From: an uncultured Roseateles sp.
GTDB taxonomy: Bacteria > Pseudomonadota > Gammaproteobacteria > Burkholderiales > Burkholderiaceae_C
NCBI RefSeq assembly: GCF_913777145.1
Contig: NZ_CAJYPS010000011.1
Coordinates: 62,001 to 126,000, forward strand
Direction of reading: 5' to 3'
DNA: 64,000 nt
The first letter of the stretch is position 1. Each line of letters starts with the position of its first letter. The notes under the pieces were generated by a model that had not been told where the DNA came from, did not search any database, and saw only the letters and a list, made by a program, of their open reading frames with translations. The position numbers and the translations under genes are program-made. This document shows, in pieces, positions 8,691 to 18,146 of the stretch.

Positions 8691-9352
8691 TCAGACGCCG
8701 CCGAGGCCGCCGGCTGGGCCAGCACCGCCACGGCGGGCGGCGCGATCGCGTCCAGCGCCAGGTTGAGCTGCAGCACGTTCACGCGCGGCTCACCGATGAA
8801 GCCCAGCCAGCGGCCCTGGCTGTGCTGCTCCACCAGCGCCTGCAGCTGGGCCACGGGCAGGCCGCGCACACGGGCAACGCGCTCGACCTGGTAGTCGGCC
8901 GCGGCACGGCTGATGTGCGGGTCCAGCCCGCTGGCGGACGCGGTGACCAGGTCCACCGGCACGGGCCGCGTGTTGCCCGGGTCAGCCGCGCGCAGCGCCG
9001 CCACGCGGGCCTTGACCGCATCCGCCAGCGCCGGGGCCGTGGGCGCCAGGTTGGAGCCGGCGGAGTTGGATGCGTTGTAGGGCATGGGCCCGGTGGCCGA
9101 CGGGCGGCTCCAGAAGTGGCCAGCGTCGGCAAAGGTCTGGCCAATCAGCGCGGAGCCCACGACCTGGCCGTTCTGCTGGATCAGGCTGCCATTGGCCTGA
9201 TCGGGAAACAGGGTCTGGGCCAGACCGGTGACCACCAGCGGGTAGGCCAGGCCGGTGACCAGGCTCAGCGCGACGAACAGCGTCAGTGCGGGGCGTAGCA
9301 GCGGTGTGGGCTGCGGGGTGCCTGGCAGTGCTTGGGGGGCGGGAGTCGACAT
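8687..9352 (-). CDS. kdpC: KdpC subunit of the potassium-transporting ATPase
   Basis: The 221-residue KdpC has one N-terminal membrane helix ([19 protein letters not shown]). A periplasmic domain follows with the family signatures [28 protein letters not shown] and [12 protein letters not shown]. It helps KdpB catalyse ATP-driven K+ uptake through KdpA. Two ATGs stand in tandem, and GGAG is 7 nt from the second and 4 nt from the first, so the second is used here. It is separated from kdpB by a porin gene, which is not the textbook kdpABC order. Confidence 0.96.
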   Translation of the reverse strand: MSTPAPQALPGTPQPTPLLRPALTLFVALSLVTGLAYPLVVTGLAQTLFPDQANGSLIQQNGQVVGSALIGQTFADAGHFWSRPSATGPMPYNASNSAGSNLAPTAPALADAVKARVAALRAADPGNTRPVPVDLVTASASGLDPHISRAAADYQVERVARVRGLPVAQLQALVEQHSQGRWLGFIGEPRVNVLQLNLALDAIAPPAVAVLAQPAASAASE

Positions 9353-9368
9353 CATGAATCTCCGAAGC

Positions 9369-10133
9369 TCAGAAGCTCTTCTTGAGGCCCAGCACCAGCG
9401 CGGTCTTGCCCAGGAACTTGGCATCGACCGCGCTGGTATAGGCGGCGCGCTGGGCGTCCGTACCCACCACGCCGGCGCTGAGCACCAGGCCGGAGCTCAG
9501 GCTGGAAAAGTCCTTGGCCAGCGTCAGCGCGTAGTCGGTATAGGACGCGCTGCCCAGGTGGCGCACCGTCTGGTGGCCCACATGGGGCGTCAGCGTGAGG
9601 CCATCGCCCAGGTCCACCGCGGCGGACAGGTCCAGGTAGCCGCTGTTCTTGCTGTCGGCAAAGCCGAACAGGTTGGTGGTGCTGTGCGAGTACTTGGCGG
9701 TGAACACGCCATAGCTCAGTGCACCGTAGAGCTCGAAGGTGTTGGCGCTGGGGTGGAGCTGGTTGCGGGCGTAGACATACTGCAGGCCGCCGACGTCCAG
9801 CGTGAGGCCGGGCGCGATCTCGGTCTTGTAGCCGCCATACAGGTCCAGCTCCACATCGGCCTTGCCACCGGCGTCCTTGATCCACTTGATCGTGGACGCC
9901 CAGGCGCCGACGTAGAAGCCGCTGGCGTGGGCGTAGTCCACGCCGCCCTGCAGCGCGGGCTTGAGGCGGGTCTGGGAAATGCCGCGATAGCGGTAGTCGC
10001 TGACCACGCCGAGATTGAAGGACAGCGGTTCCGCGGCGGGGGCGGCCGGGATGGCGGGCGCCTCGTCGGCGAATGCGGTGGAGGCCAGCGCAGACAGGGT
10101 GGCCACAGCGGCCAGGCAGAGGATGGATTTCAT
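9369..10133 (-). CDS. TorF-family putative outer-membrane porin
   Basis: A signal peptide ([22 protein letters not shown]) precedes a 230-residue beta-rich protein. The opening [28 protein letters not shown] is typical of the TorF/TIGR02001 putative porin family. It ends in [15 protein letters not shown], whose terminal phenylalanine is the usual outer-membrane insertion signal. It sits between kdpB and kdpC on the same strand with short gaps (47 and 16 bp), so it is very likely co-transcribed with the Kdp pump. A role in passing K+ or another cation across the outer membrane under limitation is inferred. No porin selectivity can be read from the sequence. Confidence 0.85.
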   Translation of the reverse strand: MKSILCLAAVATLSALASTAFADEAPAIPAAPAAEPLSFNLGVVSDYRYRGISQTRLKPALQGGVDYAHASGFYVGAWASTIKWIKDAGGKADVELDLYGGYKTEIAPGLTLDVGGLQYVYARNQLHPSANTFELYGALSYGVFTAKYSHSTTNLFGFADSKNSGYLDLSAAVDLGDGLTLTPHVGHQTVRHLGSASYTDYALTLAKDFSSLSSGLVLSAGVVGTDAQRAAYTSAVDAKFLGKTALVLGLKKSF

Positions 10134-10180
10134 GTTTTCTATGTCGAGAGATGAACGGGGTCGGGCCTCGCAGGCCGGGG

Positions 10181-12250
10181 TCAGGCCAGACCCAGCGCGA
10201 CCAGGATCAGGTCGATGGCCTTGATGCCTATGAAGGGCACGATGACGCCGCCCAGGCCGTAGACCAGCAGATTGCGGCGCAGCAGCGCGGCGGCGCCGAT
10301 GGCGCGGTACTTGACGCCCTTGAGCGCCAGCGGGATCAGCACGACGATGATCAGCGCGTTGAAGATCACCGCGCTCAGGATGGCCGAGCCGGGGCTGGCC
10401 AGGTGCATCACGTTCAGCGCCGCCAGCTGCGGGTAGGTGGCCACGAAGGCGGCCGGCAGCACCGCGAAGTACTTGGCCAGGTCGTTGGCGATGGAGAAGG
10501 TGGTCAGAGAGCCGCGCGTCATCAGCATCTGCTTGCCGGTCTCCACCACCTCGATCAGCTTGGTGGGGTTGCTGTCCAGGTCCACCATGTTGCCGGCCTC
10601 CTTGGCGGCCTGGGTACCGGTGTTCATGGCCACGGCCACATCGGCCTGGGCCAGCGCGGGCGCATCGTTGGTGCCGTCGCCGGTCATCGCGACCAGCCGG
10701 CCCTGGGCCTGGTGCTCGCGGATCAGCGCCAGCTTGGCCTCGGGCGTGGCTTCGGCCAGGAAGTCGTCCACGCCGGCCTCGGCCGCGATGGCCGCGGCGG
10801 TCAGCCGGTTGTCACCGGTGACCATCACGGTCTTGATGCCCATGCGGCGCAGCTGGGCGAAGCGCTCCTTGATGCCGGCCTTCACGATGTCCTTGAGCTC
10901 CACCACGCCCAGCACCAGTGCGCCGTCGGCCACCACCAGCGGCGTGCTGCCGCGGCGGGCCACTTCGTCCAGGCGCACCTGCACCGCAGCCGACCAGCGG
11001 CCGCCCAGGGCTTCGACATGCGCCTTGACCGCGGTGCCCGCGCCCTTGCGGATCAGGCGGGCACCCAGGTCCACGCCGCTCATGCGGGTCTGCGCGGTGA
11101 AGGCGACAAAGGCAGCGTCGGCCGGCAAGGCCGGGCCCTCGCCGAAGCGGCGCTGGGCCAGTGCCACGATGCTGCGCCCTTCGGGCGTCTCGTCGGCCAG
11201 CGAGGCCAGGCGAGCGGCCTCGGCCAGCTGCAGCTCGCCCACGCCGTCCACCGGCCAGAAGGCCTCGGCCTGGCGGTTGCCCAACGTGATGGTGCCGGTC
11301 TTGTCCAGCAGCAGCACGTCCACGTCACCGGCGGCCTCGACCGCACGGCCCGAGGTCGCGATCACATTGGCCTGCAGCATGCGGCTCATGCCGGCCACGC
11401 CCACGGCGGACAGCAGGCCGGCGATGGTGGTGGGGATGAGGCACACCAGCAGCGCCACCAGCACCACGATGCTGACCGGCTCACCCGCACCGGCCGCCGC
11501 CACGCTGAAGGCGGAGAACGGCAGCAGCGTCGCGGTCACGCCCAGGAACACCAGGGTCAGCGCCACCAGCAGGATGGTCAGCGCGATCTCGTTGGGCGTG
11601 CGGCCACGCTTGGCGCCTTCCACCATCGCGATCATGCGGTCCACGAAGGTTTCGCCCGGGTTCACGGCCACGCGGGCCACCACCCAGTCGGACAGCACGC
11701 GGGTGCCGCCGGTCAGCGCGGAGAAGTCGCCACCGCTCTCGCGGATGACCGGCGCGGACTCGCCGGTGATGGCGCTCTCGTCCACCGATGCGACGCCATC
11801 CACCACCTCGGCATCGGCCGGCACCAGGTCGCCCGCCTCGATCAGCAGCAGCACGCCGCGGCGCAGCTGGTCGGCCTCCAGCGGGTGCCATTGCAGCCGC
11901 TCGCGCAGCGTGCCGGCGCGCCAGTCGCCGTCTATCACCTTGGCCCAGGTCTGCTTCTTCAGGCCGCGCAGCGACGCGGCCTGCGCCTTGCTGCGGCCCT
12001 CGGCCAGCGCCTCGGCGAAGTTGGCGAACAGCACGGTGAACCATAGCCAAACGGTCACCGCGACCACGAAGCCGCTGGGCTGGGACAGCGCCAGCGCGGT
12101 GGTCAGCAGGCTGCCCAGGTAGACCACGAACATCACCGGGTTGCGCCACTGCACGCGCGGGTCCAGCTTGACGAAGGCGTCCTTCAGCGCGGCGCGTGCC
12201 AGCGCCGCATCGAACAGGGCAAAGCCCTTTTGGTTTGCATCGCGACTCAT
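10181..12250 (-). CDS. kdpB: KdpB ATPase subunit
   Basis: The 689-residue P-type ATPase subunit hydrolyses ATP to drive K+ uptake. The phosphorylation motif DKTGTIT places the acceptor at D316. Other signatures are ITGESAPV in the actuator domain, the hinge [21 protein letters not shown] and the KdpB-specific [18 protein letters not shown]. Several membrane helices flank these domains. The ATG overlaps the kdpA stop by 4 nt. The frame is open for 219 bp more upstream, but only inside kdpA, and that part has no KdpB similarity. Confidence 0.97.
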   Translation of the reverse strand: MSRDANQKGFALFDAALARAALKDAFVKLDPRVQWRNPVMFVVYLGSLLTTALALSQPSGFVVAVTVWLWFTVLFANFAEALAEGRSKAQAASLRGLKKQTWAKVIDGDWRAGTLRERLQWHPLEADQLRRGVLLLIEAGDLVPADAEVVDGVASVDESAITGESAPVIRESGGDFSALTGGTRVLSDWVVARVAVNPGETFVDRMIAMVEGAKRGRTPNEIALTILLVALTLVFLGVTATLLPFSAFSVAAAGAGEPVSIVVLVALLVCLIPTTIAGLLSAVGVAGMSRMLQANVIATSGRAVEAAGDVDVLLLDKTGTITLGNRQAEAFWPVDGVGELQLAEAARLASLADETPEGRSIVALAQRRFGEGPALPADAAFVAFTAQTRMSGVDLGARLIRKGAGTAVKAHVEALGGRWSAAVQVRLDEVARRGSTPLVVADGALVLGVVELKDIVKAGIKERFAQLRRMGIKTVMVTGDNRLTAAAIAAEAGVDDFLAEATPEAKLALIREHQAQGRLVAMTGDGTNDAPALAQADVAVAMNTGTQAAKEAGNMVDLDSNPTKLIEVVETGKQMLMTRGSLTTFSIANDLAKYFAVLPAAFVATYPQLAALNVMHLASPGSAILSAVIFNALIIVVLIPLALKGVKYRAIGAAALLRRNLLVYGLGGVIVPFIGIKAIDLILVALGLA

Positions 12251-14043
12251 GCCGCACCCCACAGGATCAGATGCTCGACCACCGGGCCCAGGGCCAGTGC
12301 CGGCACATAGTTCAACAAGCCCACCAGCACCACCACGCCGATCAGCAGCACGATGAACAGCGGCCCATGCGTGGGCAGCGTGCCCTCGCCCGCCGCCAGG
12401 CGCTTCTTCGCGGCCAGCGAGCCGGCCAAGGCCAGCACCGGCACGATGACGCCGAAGCGGCCTATCCACATCACCAGGCCCAGCAGCAGGTTGTAGAAGG
12501 GCGTGTTGGCCGACAGCCCGGCAAAGGCGCTGCCGTTGTTGTTGCCGGCGGACGAGAGCGCATACAGCACCTGGCTGAAGCCATGCGCACCGGGGGCGGA
12601 GATGCCGGCCTTGCCCGGCTCCAGCACCACGGCCACCGCCGTGCCCACCAGCACCGCCAGCGGCGTCAGCAGGATGGCCAGCGAGACCATCTTCATCTCG
12701 TGCGCCTCGATCTTCTTGCCGAAGTATTCGGGCGTGCGGCCAATCATCAGGCCGGCCACGAAGACCGCGGTGATCGCGAACACCAGCATGCCGTACAGGC
12801 CCGCGCCGACGCCGCCGAACACCACCTCGCCGAGCTGGATCATCACCAGCGGCACCGCCCCGCCCAGCGGCGTGAAGGAGTCATGCATCGCGTTCACCGC
12901 GCCGCAGCTGGCGGCCGTGGTGATGGTGGCGAACAGCGTGGACGCGTTGATGCCGAAGCGCGCCTCCTTGCCCTCCATGTTGCCGCCCGGCTGGGTGGCG
13001 CTGCTCGCGGCGTCCACGCCCAAGGCCTCCAGGCGCGGGTTGCCCGCCTGCTCGGCCCCGGTAGCCACCACCACGCCGGCGACGAAGATCACCGTCATCG
13101 CGGCCAGCAGCGCCCAGGCCTGGCGCATGTCGCCCAGATGGCGACCCAGCACGAAGCACAGCGCCGCCGGGATCAGGAAGATGGACAGCATCTGCAGCGC
13201 ATTGGTCGCCGCGCTGGGGTTCTCGAAGGGATGGGCCGAGTTGGCGTTGAAGAAACCGCCGCCATTGGTGCCCAGCATCTTGATGGACAGCTGCGAAGCC
13301 ACCGGGCCCAGCGCGATGCTCTGGGTCTGGCCCTGCTTGTCATCCATCACCGGCTGGCCGTCCGCGCCCTTGAGCGGCTGGCCATCGGCGCCCAGCCGGG
13401 GCTCCTGCCAGCTCTGCGCCTCCACCGTGTGCACGTCCTGGGTGGGCTTGAGCGTCTGCACGACGCCCATGCCGGCCAGCACCAGCGCGAACACCAGGGA
13501 CAGCGGCAACAGCACCCACAGCGTCGCGCGGGTCAGGTCGGTCCACACATTGCCTATGGCCTGGGCCGAGAAGCGCGCGAAGCCGCGCAGCAGCACCATC
13601 ACCACCGCGATGCCGGTGGCGGCGGACAGGAAGTTCTGCACCGTCAGCGCCAGCATCTGCGTCAGATAGCTCATGGTGGACTCGCCGCCATAGCCCTGCC
13701 AGTTGGTGTTGGTCACGAAGCTGACCGCGGTGTTGAAGGCCGAGTCCGGCGTCACCGCGCCCATGGCCTGCGGATTCAGCGGCAGCAGGCCCTGCAGGCG
13801 CTGCAGCGCGTAGACGGCCGCCACGCCCAGGGCATTGAACAGCAGCAGGCCCAGCGCATAGCGCAGCCAGCCCTGCTCGGCGTCGGCGTCCACGCCGGCC
13901 AGGCGCAGCAGCCCGCGCTCCGCGCGGCGCAGCAGCGCGATGCGGCCCTCCATGGCCGCATGGATCCAACGGGCCAGCGGCCACGCGAGAAGGAACAAGG
14001 CGGCCAGAAAGGCCGCCAGCTGTAGCCAGGCGGACGTGCTCAT
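12247..14043 (-). CDS. kdpA: KdpA potassium-binding channel subunit
   Basis: This 598-residue polytopic membrane protein belongs to the SKT superfamily of K+ channels and provides the translocation path of the Kdp pump. KdpA signatures in order are [56 protein letters not shown] and [16 protein letters not shown]. The asparagine/glycine-rich stretches form the four selectivity loops. It overlaps kdpF upstream and kdpB downstream by 4 nt each, so the three are translationally coupled. Confidence 0.97.
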   Translation of the reverse strand: MSTSAWLQLAAFLAALFLLAWPLARWIHAAMEGRIALLRRAERGLLRLAGVDADAEQGWLRYALGLLLFNALGVAAVYALQRLQGLLPLNPQAMGAVTPDSAFNTAVSFVTNTNWQGYGGESTMSYLTQMLALTVQNFLSAATGIAVVMVLLRGFARFSAQAIGNVWTDLTRATLWVLLPLSLVFALVLAGMGVVQTLKPTQDVHTVEAQSWQEPRLGADGQPLKGADGQPVMDDKQGQTQSIALGPVASQLSIKMLGTNGGGFFNANSAHPFENPSAATNALQMLSIFLIPAALCFVLGRHLGDMRQAWALLAAMTVIFVAGVVVATGAEQAGNPRLEALGVDAASSATQPGGNMEGKEARFGINASTLFATITTAASCGAVNAMHDSFTPLGGAVPLVMIQLGEVVFGGVGAGLYGMLVFAITAVFVAGLMIGRTPEYFGKKIEAHEMKMVSLAILLTPLAVLVGTAVAVVLEPGKAGISAPGAHGFSQVLYALSSAGNNNGSAFAGLSANTPFYNLLLGLVMWIGRFGVIVPVLALAGSLAAKKRLAAGEGTLPTHGPLFIVLLIGVVVLVGLLNYVPALALGPVVEHLILWGAA

Positions 14044-14132
14044 GACAGGTCCTCCGGGAACAGCAGCGCCCAGAACAGATAGCCCGTCAGCACCACGACC
14101 AGCACCAGGGCGGCCCAATCGAAGCCACTCAT
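14040..14132 (-). CDS. kdpF: KdpF small subunit
   Basis: This 30-residue membrane peptide begins [15 protein letters not shown] and ends LFPEDLS. One hydrophobic helix followed by a short PE(D/R)L-type tail is the usual KdpF pattern. KdpF stabilises the KdpABC complex. Its stop overlaps the kdpA ATG (ATGA), and its own ATG overlaps the stop of another small ORF in the same way. Confidence 0.9.
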   Translation of the reverse strand: MSGFDWAALVLVVVLTGYLFWALLFPEDLS

Positions 14133-14236
14133 GAGCGGCCTCCCGGGCGACGGTGCTGCAAGCGCTCACAGCCCCAGACACCCAGCGCGGTCAGCAGCGC
14201 CAGGGCCAGGGAGAGCCCCAAGTAAACGATGTCCAT
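14129..14236 (-). CDS. Small membrane protein of 35 residues preceding kdpF
   Basis: A strong GGAGG ribosome-binding site lies 4 nt before the ATG. The peptide starts [15 protein letters not shown], forming one membrane helix (about residues 3-22), then [13 protein letters not shown], a basic tail. The stop overlaps the kdpF ATG by 4 nt. The RBS quality, coupling and position as first gene of the operon all support a real gene. I believe similar short peptides occur before kdpF in other proteobacteria, but none has a function I know of. It could be a second small Kdp subunit or a leader that controls coupling into kdpF. Confidence 0.7.
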   Translation of the reverse strand: MDIVYLGLSLALALLTALGVWGCERLQHRRPGGRS

Positions 14237-14309
14237 GACACCTCCAGTTGCGATGGAGGCATTCTGGAAATCAGGCCCTCAAACCGCCGACAAGATCGCG
14301 GCGGGGGGC

Positions 14310-14327
14310 ATCAAGAACGTATCAAGA
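14310..14327. promoter_or_regulatory. Direct repeat ATCAAGA, 11-bp period, upstream of the kdp operon
   Basis: Two identical 7-mers (14310-14316 and 14321-14327) are separated by ACGT, so they repeat once per helical turn. They lie 75-90 bp upstream of the first kdp-operon start codon and run into the end of ribE. OmpR-family regulators such as KdpE bind tandem half-sites with this spacing, so this is a candidate KdpE operator. No convincing -35/-10 pair was found beside it. Confidence 0.4.
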
Positions 14328-15026
14328 CCGGCCGAGCGTGAGCTGGGTCAGCTCGATGCCGCGCTCCTTGGCGAGTTCTTCCAGCAGCGGCAGCAACGGG
14401 CCCAGCTTCTCGTCCAGCGCGTCGCGTACCGTGTCGACGACCACCTGGGTGCTGCGCTCGATCTCGATGTGCACCGCGTCGCCCACGACCTTGTCGCCAA
14501 AGGTGGTCATGCGCAGCGTCTCGGGGATGAGCCAGACCTCGAACCAGCCCGAGCCGTCGCGCTCGCGCTGGGCCTCGGCCACGGTCAGGCTGCAGCCGTT
14601 CACGCCCACATAGCCCTTGGCGAACACATAGCGCATCCAGGGCGCGGGCAGCGCGAAGCGGATCACGTGGTTGTTGTCGGGCTTGCGGATCTCGGCGATG
14701 CGCGCGCTCACGTCCACATGGCCGGACAGCGGATGGCCGCCAATCTCGGCGCCATCCTTGGCCGCGCGCTCCACGTTCAGCCCCGAGCCGGGCTTGAGGC
14801 CGCCCAGCGTGGTCAGGCGCAGCGTCTGGGCCATCACATCGAACAGCGCCACGTCAGGCGAGGGGCGCTCGGTGACGGTCAGACACACGCCGTCGCAGGC
14901 CACGCTGGCGCCAATCGCGAGCTCGCCGTCAAAGCCCTCGGGCAGCTTGAGCTTGAGGGTGTGCAGGCCCTCGCGGGCGTCTATGGATTCGACCCGGGCC
15001 ACGCCCTGGACAATGCCGGTGAACAT
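14322..15026 (-). CDS. ribE: Riboflavin synthase alpha chain
   Basis: The 234-residue enzyme dismutates two 6,7-dimethyl-8-ribityllumazine molecules into riboflavin. It begins with the invariant MFTGIVQG. It has the internal repeat of the family: ACDGVCLTV in the first barrel, GVNGCSLTV in the second, and GGHPLSGHVD between them. It is slightly longer at the C-terminus than the Escherichia coli enzyme. The ATG overlaps the stop of the ArsC-like gene (ATGA). It is not next to other rib genes here. Confidence 0.9.
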   Translation of the reverse strand: MFTGIVQGVARVESIDAREGLHTLKLKLPEGFDGELAIGASVACDGVCLTVTERPSPDVALFDVMAQTLRLTTLGGLKPGSGLNVERAAKDGAEIGGHPLSGHVDVSARIAEIRKPDNNHVIRFALPAPWMRYVFAKGYVGVNGCSLTVAEAQRERDGSGWFEVWLIPETLRMTTFGDKVVGDAVHIEIERSTQVVVDTVRDALDEKLGPLLPLLEELAKERGIELTQLTLGRS

Positions 15027-15382
15027 CAGCGCGCTCCTTTTTGGGCCTCGAACTGCTCGGGCGAGAAGCCCAGCGTGAGGCTGCCGTCGCCCCACTGCAC
15101 GACCGGGCGCTTGATGACGCTGGGCTCGGCCTGCATCAGCGCGATCGCGCTGGCGTCGTCCACCACCGCGGCCTTGGTCGCGTCATCCAGCTTGCGCCAG
15201 GTCGTGCCCGCGCGGTTCACCAGCTTGTCGCGGCCGAAGGCGGCCAGCCAGGCGGGCAGCAACGCGGCGGGCACGCCCTGCTTCTTGTAGTCATGGAAAC
15301 CGGCCTCCAGGCCGGCATCGGCCAGCCAGGCGCGGGCGCGCTTGACCGTGTCGCAATTCGGAATGCCATAGACGGTGATCAT
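15026..15382 (-). CDS. ArsC/Spx-family reductase (YffB-like)
   Basis: This 118-residue thioredoxin-fold protein opens [20 protein letters not shown]. The single cysteine in PNCDTVKKAR-type context and the later SVIKRPVV motif are typical of the YffB/Spx-like ArsC family. These are putative glutathione-dependent thiol reductases of uncertain role. A GTG three codons upstream is also possible. The ATG was chosen because family members start at this tyrosine-glycine strand. It is divergent from aat, with only 23 bp between the two starts. Confidence 0.87.
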   Translation of the reverse strand: MITVYGIPNCDTVKRARAWLADAGLEAGFHDYKKQGVPAALLPAWLAAFGRDKLVNRAGTTWRKLDDATKAAVVDDASAIALMQAEPSVIKRPVVQWGDGSLTLGFSPEQFEAQKGAR

Positions 15383-15405
15383 GGGCGTCACCGTACCATG
15401 TCCGC

Positions 15406-16131
15406 ATGATCGACTGGCTGGATGAGGACACTCTGGAATTTCCGCCCACCGCGCGCGCGCTGGGCCCCGACAGCGAGGCGCCGGGCCTGCTCGCGGCCGG
15501 CGGCCTGCTGAGCCCCGAGCGGCTGGAGGCGGCTTACCGGCGCGGCATCTTTCCCTGGTACGGCCCCGGCCAGCCGCCGCTGTGGTGGGCGCCGGACCCG
15601 CGCATGGTGCTGCAGACCGCTCACTTCAAGCTGTCGCGCTCGCTGCGCAAGACGCTGCAGCGCTTCATACGCACGCCGGGCTGCGAGATCCGCATCAACC
15701 ACGACCGCGCCGCGGTGCTGCGCGCCTGTGCCGACACGCCACGCGAGGGCCAGGACGGCACCTGGATAGTCCCCGAGCTGCAGGCGGCCTACCTGGCCTG
15801 GCCGGCACTGCACAGCGTCGAGACCTGGATGGACGGCGAGCTGGCCGGCGGCCTCTACGGCGTGAACCTGGGCCGCATGTTCTATGGCGAATCCATGTTC
15901 ATGCGCCGCACCGACGCGTCCAAGATCGCGCTGGCCGCGCTGATCTGCCTGTGCCGCGAATTCGAGATCCCGTGGATAGACTGCCAGCAAAACACGCGCC
16001 ACCTCGCGTCCCTGGGTGCGGCAGAAGTCTCGCGAAACGCGTTTGAATCGCACCTGGCCGCCCACACCGGCCAGGCCACGCCGGGGCCCTGGACCTATCA
16101 TCCGGCGCTGTGGCGCCATCTCCAGCTGTAA
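15406..16131 (+). CDS. aat: Leucyl/phenylalanyl-tRNA--protein transferase
   Basis: The 241-residue Aat attaches Leu or Phe to proteins with N-terminal Arg or Lys, marking them for ClpS/ClpAP. Family motifs are [37 protein letters not shown] and [21 protein letters not shown], with [16 protein letters not shown] near the C-terminus. It is followed 4 bp later by bpt, so both transferases of the N-end rule form one operon. Confidence 0.96.
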   Translation: MIDWLDEDTLEFPPTARALGPDSEAPGLLAAGGLLSPERLEAAYRRGIFPWYGPGQPPLWWAPDPRMVLQTAHFKLSRSLRKTLQRFIRTPGCEIRINHDRAAVLRACADTPREGQDGTWIVPELQAAYLAWPALHSVETWMDGELAGGLYGVNLGRMFYGESMFMRRTDASKIALAALICLCREFEIPWIDCQQNTRHLASLGAAEVSRNAFESHLAAHTGQATPGPWTYHPALWRHLQL

Positions 16132-16135
16132 ACCC

Positions 16136-16876
16136 GTGACCCATCCGCAAGAACTGCCTCTGGCCCAGATCCAGTTCTATGCGACGGCGGCCTACGCCTG
16201 CAGCTATGTGCCGGGCCGCCAGGCGCGCTCCCAGGTCGCCACGCCCAGCCACCTGATACACGCGGACGCCTATTCCAACCTGGTGGCCGCGGGCTTCCGG
16301 CGCAGCGGCCTGTTCACCTACCGCCCCTATTGCGACCAGTGCCGCGCCTGCGTGCCGCTGCGCATCCCGGTGGAGCGCTTCGAGCCCAACCGCACCCAGC
16401 GGCGGGCCTGGCAGCGCCACCAGCAGCTGGAGGTCAGCGTGATGCGCCTGGGCTACTCGCCCGAGCATTACGCGCTCTACCTGCGCTACCAGGCGGGCCG
16501 CCACAGCGGCGGCGGTATGGACCAGGACAGCGTGGACCAATACACCCAATTCCTGCTGCAGTCGCGCATCAACTCGCGCCTGGTGGAGTTCCGCGAGCCC
16601 AGCCCGGACGGCGGCCTCACGCCGGGCGCGCTGCGCATGGTGTCCATCCTGGACATCCTCAACGACGGCCTGTCCGCGGTCTACACCTTCTACGACCCCG
16701 AGCACGCGGGCAGCCTGGGCACCTTCGGCGTGCTGTGGCAGATCCAGCAGGCGCGCGAGCTGCAGCTGGCCCACGTCTATCTGGGCTACTGGATCGCCGA
16801 GAGCCGCAAGATGGCCTACAAGGCCAACTTCCGGCCCTTCCAGCTGCTGCGCGACGGCCAGTGGGCCGACGGCTGA
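16136..16876 (+). CDS. bpt: Aspartate/glutamate leucyltransferase
   Basis: The 246-residue Bpt adds leucine to N-terminal Asp or Glu, feeding the same ClpS pathway as Aat. Visible motifs are the cysteine-rich [21 protein letters not shown]-like [10 protein letters not shown], and [19 protein letters not shown]. The start is a GTG 4 bp after the aat stop. The frame also extends back into aat, but Bpt homology begins at the peptide [16 protein letters not shown]. Confidence 0.93.
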   Translation: MTHPQELPLAQIQFYATAAYACSYVPGRQARSQVATPSHLIHADAYSNLVAAGFRRSGLFTYRPYCDQCRACVPLRIPVERFEPNRTQRRAWQRHQQLEVSVMRLGYSPEHYALYLRYQAGRHSGGGMDQDSVDQYTQFLLQSRINSRLVEFREPSPDGGLTPGALRMVSILDILNDGLSAVYTFYDPEHAGSLGTFGVLWQIQQARELQLAHVYLGYWIAESRKMAYKANFRPFQLLRDGQWADG

Positions 16877-16883
16877 GGCCGGC

Positions 16884-18146
16884 TCAGACCAGCACTTCCG
16901 CGCAGTCCGGATGGCCCAGAAAGCCCGCCGGGCTGGCGCTGCGGCCGTAGGCGCCGCTCTGGAACACGACCACCAGATCCCCCGGCTCGCCGCGCGGCAT
17001 TTCCAGGCGTTCGGCCAGCAGGTCCAGCGGTGTGCACAGCGGCCCGACGATGCTGGCCACCTCGGTGGAGGTCTCGATGCGGCCCTGCGGCTGCACGGTG
17101 ACAGGGTAGTTCTTGCGCAGCACCTGGCCGAAGTTGCCCGAAGCCGCCAGGTGGTGGTGCAGGCCGCCGTCGCAGACCAGAAAGACCTGACCCCGCGAGA
17201 GCTTGCGATCCAGCACCCGCGCCACATAGACCCCCGCCTCGCCGACCAGGTAGCGGCCCAGCTCCAGTACCAGGCGGGCCTGCGGCAGCTCGGTGCGGGC
17301 GCGGGCCTGCAGCGTGGCCAGGTTCTCGGCGATGGGCGCCAGGTCCAGCCGGGTCTCGCCCGGGAAGTAGGGAATGCCCAAGCCACCGCCCAGGTTGAGC
17401 ACCCGCAGCGGCGCCGGCGCGTCGGCCGCCAGCCGCAGCGCCAGCTCGTAGCTCTTCTGCTGGGCCTCGCACAGCGCCTGGGCCTTGAGGTTCTGCGAGC
17501 CGGCAAACAGGTGCAGGCCTTCAAACGCCAGGCCGTCGCCGGCCAGCTCGCTCAGCCGCGCCAGCAGCGCGGGCACGGCCTCGGCATCGATGCCGAAGGG
17601 CTTGGCGCCACCGCTCATGCGCATGCCCGAGCTCTTGAGCTCGAAATCCGGATTCACGCGCAGCGCCACGCGCGCGGGCAGGCCCAGGCGCTGCGCCGCC
17701 GCGGCCAGCAGCGGCAGCTCGCGGGCCGACTCCACATTGACCAGCACGCCGGCCGCCACCGCCTGCGCCAGCTCGGCGTCGCGCTTGCCCGGGCCGGCAA
17801 AGCTGATCTCGCGCGGGTCGGCACCGGCGTTCAGCGCCACCTGCAGCTCGCCGGCCGAGGCCACATCGATGCCGTCCACCAGGCCGGCCATCAGGCCCAC
17901 CAGCGCCGGCATGGGGTTGGCCTTCATCGCGTAATGCAGCGCCAGGCCGGCTGGCAGCGCGGCCCGCAGCTCGGCCACGCGGGCACGGATCAGGCCGCGG
18001 TCATAGGCATAGAACGGGGTCTGGCCCACGCGCTCGGCCAGCACGGCCAGGCGCTGGCCGCCGACCAGCAGCTCGCCGCGCTCGTTGCGCGGGAATTGCG
18101 TCATGGGCGCGTGGACGGGCGCCGGCTTGGGGCGGGGTTCGGTCAT
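16884..18146 (-). CDS. PLP-dependent decarboxylase, exosortase A system-associated
   Basis: This 420-residue protein has the alanine-racemase-type PLP barrel and decarboxylase fold of diaminopimelate and ornithine decarboxylases. The PLP lysine is K75 in LHYAMKANP. The phosphate-binding glycine loop LNLGGGLGIPY and a C-terminal domain with LVCDGGLHHH follow. It matches the group found beside exosortase A loci (TIGR03099). The substrate is unknown; it may decarboxylate an amino acid, possibly one bound to a carrier protein. It overlaps the acyl-CoA ligase gene by 4 nt. Only 7 bp separate its end from convergent bpt. Confidence 0.9.
   Translation of the reverse strand: MTEPRPKPAPVHAPMTQFPRNERGELLVGGQRLAVLAERVGQTPFYAYDRGLIRARVAELRAALPAGLALHYAMKANPMPALVGLMAGLVDGIDVASAGELQVALNAGADPREISFAGPGKRDAELAQAVAAGVLVNVESARELPLLAAAAQRLGLPARVALRVNPDFELKSSGMRMSGGAKPFGIDAEAVPALLARLSELAGDGLAFEGLHLFAGSQNLKAQALCEAQQKSYELALRLAADAPAPLRVLNLGGGLGIPYFPGETRLDLAPIAENLATLQARARTELPQARLVLELGRYLVGEAGVYVARVLDRKLSRGQVFLVCDGGLHHHLAASGNFGQVLRKNYPVTVQPQGRIETSTEVASIVGPLCTPLDLLAERLEMPRGEPGDLVVVFQSGAYGRSASPAGFLGHPDCAEVLV

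Noticed and set aside
12251-12469. Upstream extension of kdpB
   Set aside because: The extension lies in kdpA and lacks KdpB-like sequence. The ATG overlapping the kdpA stop is the natural start.
12196-14025. 609-codon plus-strand open frame opposite kdpA
   Set aside because: It is rich in His, Gln and Arg, has no start signal and is fully covered by kdpA/kdpB.
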